From Oscheius dolichura (taxonomy: Eukaryota; Nematoda; Chromadorea; Rhabditida; Rhabditidae): DNA of 64,000 nucleotides. Under the pieces are notes generated by a model. The model did no database searches. It was not told where the DNA came from and was given only the letters and a program-made list of their open reading frames with translations. The position numbers and the translations under genes were made by a program. This document shows, in pieces, positions 9,275 through 19,918 of the stretch. Within the stretch, counting starts at the first letter, position 1; every line of letters begins with the position of its first letter. The stretch spans positions 6,572,001 through 6,636,000 of the forward strand of contig OW051496.1 in assembly GCA_932521035.1 (NCBI GenBank), written 5' to 3'.

Positions 9275-10195
9275 TCCTACCTAAATAAACTTTTATAACG
9301 AGCTCAAATAAATGGAAGGATAAAATGGAGTGTTGGTAGTGTTTACATCAAATGGCTGTTCAGTTTGCGGCCTTTTTGCAATGATATCATTTCAATCGAT
9401 GCGCATTCCTTTGAAGCTATGCTTATTGCTCAATGCGTGTGATAAATATGGTTTTATACATAGAGAACAGGAGAAACGGCGACTAACATTCGTAGAACAA
9501 ACGATGGATGAAATGGTTTTATAGTCCTGCACAACGCGTCGCTGTAAACAACCATGGGATGAGTCATTGTGACGATGAGTCATTGTGACGATTCCGTTGA
9601 CAACGATTGACGAACGTAGAAAAGATAAGGTACTGGAATCTCTCCCATCACTAAATTCGTCTTCCGACATTTTTGCAGAGCAATCCTGTACTCCTTGAAC
9701 CAGGAGATTTTCATTTCAGATGTTTTTAGACGGGGTTCTTTATCGGCATTTTTATTCTGCTTGTGTTTATATTATCTGTTTCCATTTTCTCACGAGATCT
9801 CGTGAATCCATGGCAAAAAGGTGTTGAGAGCCCTAGGGTCAAGTAATAAAGCAGAACAAAAGACCGCACACAATTTTGCGATGGGGGCAGTGGAGGACCT
9901 TTAGACACAGACCTTTAGCTGATTTTTTCTCATTCTCTTTTGAGTCGAGCATTTCCAATTTCTACTCTTGTCATCCCTATATTCTTGCATGCGTCATGTG
10001 TACCTATTTTATATAGTTTACCACGTCACAATAATATAGAATAATTTTGAAAAAATGAGCAGCTAAGCTGATTTTTTACACTTTTTACACCTTTGACATC
10101 ATTGCCTATTCTGTAATACTCCTTCTGTATAATGCTAGATTTCATAAGTTATCACATGTCATTTATAGTAAAATTTAGGATTGTATGAAGGTAGC
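9275..10195. promoter_or_regulatory. AT-rich divergent promoter region between F-box gene and CDC7
   Basis: About 920 bp with no supported gene. It separates the F-box gene (-) from CDC7 (+). It holds the duplicated TGAGTCA element at 9558-9589 and otherwise plain AT-rich sequence. Confidence 0.5.
9558..9589. repeat. Perfect tandem 16-bp repeat carrying AP-1-type TGAGTCA
   Basis: GATGAGTCATTGTGAC occurs twice head to tail (9558-9573, 9574-9589). Each unit holds ATGAGTCAT, the palindromic bZIP (FOS/JUN, GCN4) site. Confidence 0.8.
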
Positions 10196-11782
10196 ATGAT
10201 AGATTCCTCAACATTAGAAGAACTTCCTAGTAGTAGCAAATGGGTGAGCGACAACTTTTTATTAGGTGAACTATTGGGCTCAGGTAACAGTTTACCCATG
10301 CCTATAATACATCATAATTTAGGTACATTCGGGAGAGTTTATACAGTAGAATGTAGGAAAAATCGGAAGCTTTACGCTTTAAAAGAAATATCTCAGACTT
10401 CCTTGCCTAAGTATATAGCCCAAGAATTAAAGGTTTTTCGTAGATACTAACAAATTCAAAACCTTTCTTTTTTTTAGATTATGGCCACCCTTGGTGGTAA
10501 ATGCAATATCATGAATATGCTTGCTTCTTACCGGGAAAAGGGAAGAGTATTTCTAGTTATGGATCGATTCCCTCATGATAACTTCAAGGTATGGTACATT
10601 TTTGTAAAAGAAGATTTGCCTGTTTAGAATATATTGCCTATTATGACTTCAGAAGAAAAATTAAGCTACTATAAAAACTTGCTTATTGCTTTGGAATATC
10701 TGCATCGGAATAACATTATTCATAGAGATGTAAAGCCAGCAAATTTTCTGTATAATAGAGCTAACCGAAGGTAGTGTAGTTCAATTTTTTATTGTTATTT
10801 TACAGGTATGCACTGATTGACTTTGGGCTGTCCCATGAAGGATCGCAAGCGAAAGAAACCGTCGAAATAGTTTGTGCACCTTTTTTCATGCATACTGTCG
10901 ATATTTTTTCAGCAACAACGGAGACGCACTATTCTAAAAAATAATAACAATGGCCCTCCAGCTAAAATAATGCGCTTGTCGTGTGGTTGCAATGATAAAT
11001 GGCTGTGCAGTGAGTGCCAGAAGAAACCACTCAAACAAGTGAACAAGGTAATTGATAGGCATGCTTCTTGTACCAATAACAAACAGGCTGGAACACCCGG
11101 ATTTCGTCCACCGGAGATTTTGCTCCGGTTTGACCAGCCCACTCAAACAATTGCTATAGACGTATGGGCTGCCGGCGTTGTATTATTAAGTCTATTATTC
11201 AGGAGGTATCCGTTTCATTTCCTTCAACTTTTCAAATATTCTAGACATCCCATTTTTCGTCCAGTGGATGATTATGATGCCATTTGTCAAATATGCTCGA
11301 TAATAGGGACAAGACCAATGGTTGATGCTGCTATGAAAAATGGTGTCCGTGCGAATTTACCGAATTATCCAGGAGTGGACTATGCAAAACTTGTAAGATT
11401 CGCTTCCTTATTTTACAACGCCATAGCTTTCATTTTTTGTGATCGTTTTTTAGATGAAAGTCGTTCGTGAAGGATGGAGCGGAATGCCCAAATCAGCAAA
11501 TGAATGCCCTACATGCATGAAACATTTTTTTGGCAATACGAAAGGCAGATGTTTTTGTACGTTTTTTTTTCAAATTTATTTACACTTATTCTAGGCGTAG
11601 AAGCTAAAGAGGCCGAAATTCCCGATGATGACATTGATAGGATGCTTATAATGCTACTTAAGAAAAGCTTGAACCCTGATCCGACTAGCCGTTTTTCAGC
11701 TACTACCCTTCTTCTGTATATTTCCGATTTTGAACGTTATAGGTTATCAGAGGAACCATTGGTTGATAAAAATCGTGAATAG
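10196..11782 (+). CDS. cdc-7: CDC7-type serine/threonine kinase (DDK catalytic subunit)
   Basis: Cell-cycle kinase that with its DBF4 partner phosphorylates MCM to fire replication origins. Ten exons, e.g. 10196-10283, 10323-10432, 10478-10588, 10628-10770, 11087-11205, 11595-11782, with introns of 35-60 bp. Visible: G-loop LLGSGTFGRVY, Lys in ALKEIS, catalytic HRDVKPANFL, DFG (LIDFGLSHEG), then an insert with CGCNDKWLCSEC before AGTPGFRPPEILLRF, the activation-segment end diagnostic for CDC7, and AIDVWAAGVVLLSLL. A late Cys cluster (CPTCMKHFF, RCFC) fits the C-terminal insert. Start chosen at the first in-frame ATG. AATAAA at about 11881; a USP gene follows closely. Confidence 0.92.
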
Positions 11783-11981
11783 TTTGCCCAATGTTTTTAG
11801 TCCTACTGCCCAGTGATTTTTACCTGTAATTATTATGTTACGTTGAATTTATAAGTTCCCACTTTCACAATTTTTCACAAATAAAATATTTTCTTTGCTA
11901 TATGTAACCTTTCTTAGTGGCTATGTCCATTTTGTAATATATTTGAATATCATTTGATTTTTTGAGATATCGTTTAGATAA
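11783..11981 (+). promoter_or_regulatory. Operon-like intercistronic spacer between CDC7 and USP genes
   Basis: 199 bp: AATAAA at about 11881, then roughly 95 bp further an acceptor CGTTTAG (11971-11977) just 4 bp before the USP start codon. This is the usual geometry of nematode operon junctions, where the downstream message is trans-spliced. Confidence 0.5.
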
Positions 11982-14900
11982 ATGGTCCGACAGAAGCAGG
12001 ATAGCAACTCCAGTAATAAAGGAGAAGGCCTGAGAAAACGGTTGGTGGCCAGTCGTATTTTTATTTGCTTTACTATCTTCAAATTGCAGTGCAAAGCCAA
12101 CCTCATGTCCGCATGTTGCACTTGCTGGACAATTTGGCAAAGAGGCCATTTGCAACTCCTACGAATGTTATGCCTGTAAGGATAAAACTGAAGCCAAATG
12201 GATTTGTTTACACGCCGATTGTTGCAAAGAAATTAAAACAGGAGCCTTTTGCGGCATTAAGGATAGATGTCATCACATTACTCATAAAGAGGTATAAAAA
12301 TGTAAAGGTCGTTTTTATTCTTCTTTAGATTAATAGTGACCATATTGTATTTCTTCATGCCCTGAATCATCGTTTGTATTGCTTCGAGTGCGACATAGAG
12401 ATCAGCCGGGACTACAATGTACCTGAAATTCCTTCTTCAGTGAGTTTACATTTTATTTATTGGTTCTCTTACAAAGTTCTTATCTGCTGGCTTTCTTTAT
12501 GTCGATAAACGTGTCCAGGGGGTGCCTTATCATCTAAAGCATACAAGGGCTTCTAACAGTTTTAGGATTTCTTTATGATTTGCATATTATATCTTTCTAA
12601 TTCCAGCTAAGACGGTGTTTATTAAAACGTGGACGGCAAGTTTCACAAGAAAGAGATTCTTCTCCTGGAAAGAAACTAGTAATTAAAGAACGTCCTAAAG
12701 CTACAAATATTTTGGTCGAGGTGAGAAAAGTACGTTGTTAACGCTTTTCGTTTAGGTAAATAAAGCCAGAGGAGCTCCCCTTGAAAAAGAAGCTTCTTGT
12801 GGCCGCCCGATAATGAAACAAATGGAAGACGAATTTGAAGATGATTATCCGAAAGGTAGCTTTTTCTAATTGAAAATATGTTCTTATACTTTAGGACTTA
12901 CTGGGTTGAGGAATTTAGTTAACACATGTTATTTCAATGCAGCAGTGCAAGTGCTGTCAAACTGCCCTCCGTTTTCTGACTTCTTCAGAGATAAAGTGCG
13001 TTACATTACTATTCATCTACATGTTTACTTTTAGGGTGATCTCCGACCGTATTCATTTAATGAACCGGTAGTCAGTAGTTACCTCAACATGACTATTCAA
13101 AAATTATGGAGTCACAAACGAGAGTTACATATATCGCCCGAATTACTACTGCTTGGAGTCCGTGAACGATTTCCACAGTTTCGCGGCTGGGCTCAACAAG
13201 ACGCACAAGAACTAATTCGATGTCTTCTTGAGCAGGTTCACAAGTATTTTTTTAATCTATAAAATATTAATTTTCATTTCCAGAGAAATGGGTCAGCCAA
13301 TTTATCGCTATGAAACTATAGCTAATGGCCTTCTTGTAAAGAAGGGACGTCGACATAGTTCAACAAGCTCTGGAGATAGTGATCAGTATGTTAATGTATT
13401 TTATAAATTCATAACAATTTTAGCTTTGAAACAGCGGATAGCGGATGGAGTTCTGATGGAGATACACCGTCTACATCGAATGATTCGCGAACGGAAAGAA
13501 AGACACGTGGAACTGAAGACCGAAAAAATAGAGAACCAATTGGATGGAGATCTGTAGTAACGGATGTTTTCGATGGAACTATAGAAAGTTGCGTAAAATG
13601 CTTAACTTGTAAAACAGTATCGAAAACAGCAGAAACTTTCCAAGTTGGTCACTTGTTTTTTATTTAAATATGTTTTTCTAGGACTTATCTTTACCTATTC
13701 CCACGAAAGAACAGTTAAATAAACTAATGGAGTCACCAGTTGATGATGAACATTTTTCTTCAATGGGAGGAGAGCGCGAAGGCGTTTGTTCTTTTGTGAT
13801 TCTAATATTTTTTTAAATATTTTAGATATGGTCTTGGTGGACCTGGATTAGCTCTCTATTTGTTACACCACCTATTTCCCTTCACGACTGTTTATCTGCA
13901 TTCTTCAGCCCAGATAGATTGGTGGGAGACGATATGTACTCATGTGAAAAATGCAAAAAACTTCGTAACGGAGTGAAAACTTGTCGCATAGTAAAGTCCC
14001 CTGAGGTTTTATCTATTCACTTAAAACGTTTCCGTCATGATACTTTCGCCAGCTCTAAGGTATTTATATTATATATATTATTTTCACAATGTATCTCATT
14101 TTAAGATCTCTACTCGTGTCTCATTCCCTCTTTGTGATCTGGATATTTCTGCTTTCTGTTCTTCTGATGAGAAAAATACTATCTATGATTTGTGCGGTTT
14201 TATAAGCCATGAAGTAAGTTCATTTTTATTGCACAACACTTCAAATTTTAAGGGTGGTAGTATGGATTGTGGACACTATTTAGCTTATTGCAAAAACGAA
14301 ATAGATGGCAACTGGTATGAATATGATGATTCAACAGTGACAAAACTGGATACTGCCTATGTGATGACCAAAGAAGCCTACGTTTTATTCTACCAAAAAC
14401 GAAACGACCCATCGATAGAAGATATTAGAAGAGAGGTTGCTCATGCAGTTTCTCCTACTACACATATTAAGGTAAAATTCGAACATATTGGTTATTAAAG
14501 GAGCTTACATTTTTTTACAATTCATCCTCTTTATTAAATTTTTGAGAACACTACGTCACATTTAACAACCATTTTCCAGGTCACCTCTCGCACTTATATC
14601 TCTTCTGAATGGCTTTTAAAATTGAACACCTTTGCCGATCCTGGAACTATATCCAACTTTTCATTTCTTTGTCAACATGGTCACATTTTGCCACGAAGAG
14701 CTAACTATATAACCAGTTTGTGTACTACAATTCCTTCAAATTTAGCGGAACGGCTGTATTGCGAGTAGGTTCATTTCTTAAATATTTCTCATAAAATATT
14801 TAGATTCGGAGGTGGCCCACGGGTCGATAAATTGCATTACTGCTTAATTTGTAACAAAAGATGGCAGTGGCTTTATGAAAAGAAAAATTTTGAGCGCACA

Positions 14901-15568
14901 CGATATAAGGAAATTGACGAAGCTGTAGGTCATTAATTTATTCATTTAGGGGTTATACTTTACAGATTCGTGCTGCGTTATATACAGACGATTCTATTCT
15001 TTACATAACCTATTTGGATCCAAATCTAATAAATAAATTGTGGTTGCAAGCTTGGGAACGATTCGTTTCCGATCCGATTGCTGGTAATGCTGTTTATTTT
15101 TCAAAAAAAAATCTATGCCCTTTCTGTTAATCGTTTTCTTTTCAGAACCACCCGGTCCTATTGATAATTCGGGTCTTTTAATGACAAATGATCAAGGAGA
15201 AACAGTGCTTATTCCAAGATCCAATTACTCCCGAATTCCACGAGAATTGTACCTGCTTTTTGTAAATTGTTATGGTGGAGGTCCTGAGGTTAGTTTCTGT
15301 GCAGTTATTGTTTCAAAAAAACGACAAACGATTAGTTTGTTTTGTTGCAGTAACGTTGTTAGTTATTGGCCATTTATCGATTTCACGCCCTTGTTCTTCT
15401 CCTAAAAACGTCATTTTATAGGTATTCTTGACACTAAGTCCACAGCCAACGGAGGAAGAATTAAAACAGATAATAAAAGAAGCCGATACAAAAATAGAAG
15501 AAGCGAAGACTGAGGCAACAAAACGCCTTCAAGTCTTATCCGACGAACAAGTGATGAGCTCGCTTTAG
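11982..15568 (+). CDS. Ubiquitin-specific protease with ZnF-UBP and DUSP domains (USP20/USP33 type)
   Basis: Deubiquitinase. N-terminal Zn[49 protein letters not shown]. Catalytic Cys box [20 protein letters not shown] near 12.9 kb; zinc-ribbon insert SCVKCLTCK and [10 protein letters not shown]; His box [15 protein letters not shown] with YEYDDS near 14.3 kb. After the catalytic domain come two DUSP-like blocks ([16 protein letters not shown] region; [12 protein letters not shown] region) and a charged coiled tail. At least sixteen introns of mostly 35-50 bp. The join from exon 1 to exon 2 is uncertain: the best in-phase acceptor is GCAAAG just 3' of TTGCAG. Vertebrate relatives act on pVHL targets, deiodinase and receptor recycling. 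Confidence 0.9.
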
Positions 15569-18500
15569 TCTGGACGAAGATTACTTAGAAAGTGTAGTCT
15601 TATGGGTAATATTCACACTCTTCTACTATTGGAGAGGATACATGCAACTAAAATCCCAGTATATTCATTCCTCTCCACTTTATAGCTGTTTGTGTGTTTA
15701 AATTAGATGTATTGTATTATTGCTTTTGGTGATATTTTAAATTAAACCAGAGTTTTACTTTATTCAATGTATTTTTGATAATAAAATTGTTTGATTAGCC
15801 TTTTCTGTATTTTGCGTTTACCCAAAAAATCATTTAATCGTTTGCACGGCTTCTCTTTGACGAGGGAATTTTTTTTCGGTAACTACTCGTATTTGACCTC
15901 CACGTGATTCTATTTGAGTTTCCTCACGTGAAATTTATCAACTTTTGAGTGGAGAGCCTGATTACCAGAGCTTTTAGGCAGCACCTTCGGCCTGGGCGAA
16001 TGAAAATCAAAGTATGAGATGAGACAACTCGATGTGTGGAAGATAGCAAGGGGCCAGCCTGGGAAGAGTGCCCTTCCTGCGTCTCCGGTCCCCTCTGCTC
16101 TCTCCCAAAGGGGAACCGATAAACCGTCTCTCCACGCGTCGGCTGTGTAACAGGGTCCATGGCCAAAAATATCCGAACCCGCCCCCTTTCTCTTTTTCAA
16201 ATACTGTGATCTGCCCGGTGTCCCGAGTGCGCGGCGTCGACCTCCCCTCGTCCCCGCGAATAGCGTTTGTTTTCAGTGCGTTATGTCCCGGTGGATGGAA
16301 GATCACAGAGACGGGGAATTCCCCCACCCGTTCCCTTATCTGAAGGACTTTCCCCCTGCAAAAAAGCACACCGGGGTCATACGTCCCATGATCTGTTTGT
16401 GGAGGGAGGGCACGTGTCCGGGGGGCTGACGTCACCGGCCGGGGTCGCCGCCAACAGCCGCCGTAGTCCTCAACTCGTACGCAACTGGTCCTCCTTCGCG
16501 AGAGAGACGGAGGGAGGAGAGCTCAGCTGCGGGCACGGGGCCAAGATCGATCGATCAACACACTTTTCCAAAGCCTGGCGGGGGAGGCAGTCGTCGTTTC
16601 GGACACCACACACCCCAGCCACAGCCCACACCCCCAGTCTCGTATCATTGATTTTCTCTTTCTCTCCCCAGATCAGATTTTCTGTATGTGGACAGGCCAG
16701 CAGGGGAAATAATCAATACCGTGGAATAGTCTAGAACAGTCTTATTCTCTTCGTTTCTATTTGTTTGTCCCTATTCATCCCCCTAATTAAGGCTGGTCTC
16801 CTTGTGGTCCCGCGACGTCACAAGCAGAGTCGAGATATCCTGGGATCCCCCAATTGCTTCGACCAGCAACCTTTTGATATCCTCCTTTTTCCATTTTGAC
16901 CCTTCCTTTAATTTTCTATTTCTTTTCTCATTTCAACGGGGTTCCCCCGAAGCCGTGAGCTTTTGTTGAGCAGTGCCCCTTAATTTACAGGGTCTCCCCC
17001 TCTGTATTTTCTCATTTTCACGTGAATTTTGGCCTTTCCTTTTTAGTTCGGGTTCCAGATGAGAAAGCGTATCGAAACCGGTGTGTAAAGTACGTATTGC
17101 CGGGCTATACCGTAGGAAAAAGTGCTTCCTCCCCCGGCTATTTTTAGCTCGATCCATATTTCCCCTTCTTCTCAAGTACATCACTTTCTTTTCTCTATTT
17201 CTTTTGTCTAAATTATATTTCCCTTTTATTTCGAAGGGATTGGCCCAATATTAGCTGGAATCCAGCATCTAGAAAGCTGTTTCCCCGCCAAGTCGATCCT
17301 GATTACTGGTTGCCGCCCGGCTGTTTGTTGGCCAAGGTGAAATTAGTCGGGAACCGTGTGTTATTGTCCCGGGAGGACAGTGTTTTCGTGTACTTGCCTC
17401 GTCCCGGCCATGCTCCCCATTTACATAGCCATCCTCCTAATCAAAATGATCAACACCCCTCCATTGCCGGCTATGCAGTGCCTGCCATTGTTTGTCCCCC
17501 GAAAATCGCTGAATACCGTTTATCGTCCATAAAGCCCCCTCCTCCCTCTCCCCTGTGTCTGTTTTGGTCTTTTGGTCTCCCTCCGATATGTGAATTTCAA
17601 GATAACTCCCAGTAAAGGGGCGAAATGTAAAGCCGTGACGAATTTCGGATGATCTCTCCCTCACCGGCGGATAAATCTCCAAATGAATCTTTCGGGGGAA
17701 ATGTTCCCGCTTAGAAATGATGTGAGCCCCTTTTTGGACAGGCAGGGGTAGTCCTCCCCCAACCAGAAGCGAGGGGGCGAAAGACTTCAGGGAGTACCGG
17801 GGTCTGACCTCAGTCCACCCCGCCCCGTACTCGTCTTCTCTCTTCCCCTCCTCGTGACCCCTGTTTATGTGTTTCCTTTGCTCCCCCCTCCCCCAGCCCT
17901 TCCCCTTCTGTTTTCAACCCCAGAAGCCTGGTCTACGGTCACTTAGGACGGAAAACACCCGCCGGCGCCTGGGGTTCGGTACTATCTGTCAGCTGTGGCC
18001 TTTCTGTATTTTGAGTCTGGCGCGGATTCTCGTCATACTGTAAACAGAAGGCAGGCGAACCTTTAAAGATACGTATTTTTTGAAGTCGTCAACGAAAAGA
18101 GCGTAGCCGACGGGTGGTTGTTGACGAAAGTCCTGTATCTGGCGAATTACCCGGGTTTATGAGTACCTCCCCTCTGGGCGGGATTTCACCCGTAAAGGCT
18201 CGTTTTCCCAGTATCCCAGGAGGTCAGGCTCGAGTACTCACACCCGGGAAATAGTCTTTTAATCTTCCTTGAGGCACACCCGGGGTATCTGTACGAGCAG
18301 ACGGGTCACGTGGACGTATTTTGCCCCCAGGATTACACGCTTCTGTTTTTCCTTTGCTTGTTGAGGAGGACGCTGACTCGAAAGGGAGCCAAGCCTTAAT
18401 GTTGGACAGTTTGGACGGGAGCCAACACTGTGGGAACAGATCGGGTGGATAAAGGGCAATCCGATCGGCCGTACAGGACAGGGGCCCTCGGAGGAGAGGG

Positions 18501-19918
18501 GAGGACGGGTGGACGATGATCTGTGCCCAATACTCGAGCATCTTCATTATGGCCAAATTGAAGGGGTGTCTGCTCCGCGCAATCACGGTCACCTGACCTC
18601 ATTTACGCGATCTTGGTGCAGAGGGGTTCCCCCTGTCCTACTGTAACTTCCCCCTCGTGCCCCCCGTAATCCCCTGCTCGTTTTCCCCTCCTGATCAATA
18701 TCTCTCTCAGATGACCGATCATTCGGTTTGCAACCTCCCCTCGCTACCGTCTACCCCCTCCCCGGCCCGTTCCCCCGGGCGATAAGTCTTCTTCCTTCAA
18801 ATTCTACCCCCTTCCTTATCACCTCCCGGCTCCCCGAAGACAGTTTGCCCTCCCTGGAGCCCCTTCCCCCTCCTCGATGGCTGGTTGACCGTCGCTTCCC
18901 CGAAAAACCAGTTGACGCGAGCTACGGCGACTGCTGATGCTGGTCTCGGCGGCAGTTCGCGCGGACCCCGTTTCTCTGTTTTGCTGGCCGGCTGCCAAAA
19001 ATGAACCATTTCTTTTCTCTCGCGGCTATTAATAGCCAGGGTCTCCACCGGCCTTGATATCATAAGTGATCGTCGTGTTCGAGGCGAGGAGAGCGTCTTT
19101 TCCGGTTCGCTCTTATCGAATTTTGTTTGTCCCCCCGGTGCGCCTCCAGTTCATATAAATTCCTTTTCGAATCAACTTTTCGAGAATAGCATCTCGAAGC
19201 AACAGTCTCCCCGTAATTTATCGTCCTCTCCAAGAGAGATTCACAGGAAGTGCACGGGTGCCCGCCCCTGCCACGGTCCCCCCAGTTCAAAGACAAACCG
19301 TCTTCCCATGGAGGGTCTCTTTCACTCTCCATCGATTTTCTCTTTTGTAGATTCTTTTGTCCTCGTCCTCCCGCCCATCCTCCACACTTCCCCGTCTTTT
19401 CCTCTCCCGGTCTTTGGCTAATATCATTTGTCGGCTAATGGCCAATCTCTCACGTGGTCTCCGCTCTCTCCTCCTTCCTTCTTACTCCAATTTTCAGCTA
19501 AAAAACGGCGCGTCAAGGGGCTTTCAGCTTTTCCCCGCCTGCCGTCAGCTCTCTTTTCATAAGTGAACTCAGAAGAAACCAACCAGTGAGTCGTCCCCCG
19601 GTAACAAAGACGTGTCCAGGTGCCCTTTTCGGCGAACAACCTGGCCCTCCAGTTGCGACGCCGTATCCCAAAAGAGTTTCCCGACTCCTATCACGAGCTC
19701 ACCTGAACTGTTCTCCTGATGAAAAGTGGTTCGTTTCGTCCGTTGCCATCTTATTCTTGCGATATAGGCTTACGTAGGAGTTCCCGTTACCTGGTCCTTT
19801 CAGGTGACGCCGGAGCTCTCGATGGATTGTCGCCGGGACGACGCAGCGACACCGGATCTCCTATTCGAAGATCCGCCTCACCGGGTTTGTTTTCGTATTT
19901 TAAGAATATTAAAATATT
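15569..19918 (+). promoter_or_regulatory. 4.3 kb non-coding, pyrimidine-rich upstream region of the nuclear receptor gene
   Basis: After the USP 3'UTR (AATAAA near 15780) no protein-coding exon with family support was found. Open frames here are short and lack splice or codon support. From about 16 kb the + strand is strongly C/T-rich with many CCCC/TCTC runs, and contains E-box CACGTG and CRE-like elements. It probably holds the promoter and perhaps untranslated 5' exons of the receptor gene. Confidence 0.5.
16411..16434. promoter_or_regulatory. CACGTG E-box next to palindromic CRE (TGACGTCA)
   Basis: CACGTG at 16411-16416 and TGACGTCA at 16427-16434 are 10 bp apart inside the gene-free block. 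Both are perfect palindromic sites for bHLH and CREB/ATF-type bZIP factors. Function is inferred only from the motif. Confidence 0.45.

Noticed and set aside
16007-16435. Long - strand open frame in the GC-rich block (about 140 codons)
   Set aside because: Composition is that of the surrounding pyrimidine-rich DNA, no domain or splice context, and a frame of this length is expected by chance where stops are rare.
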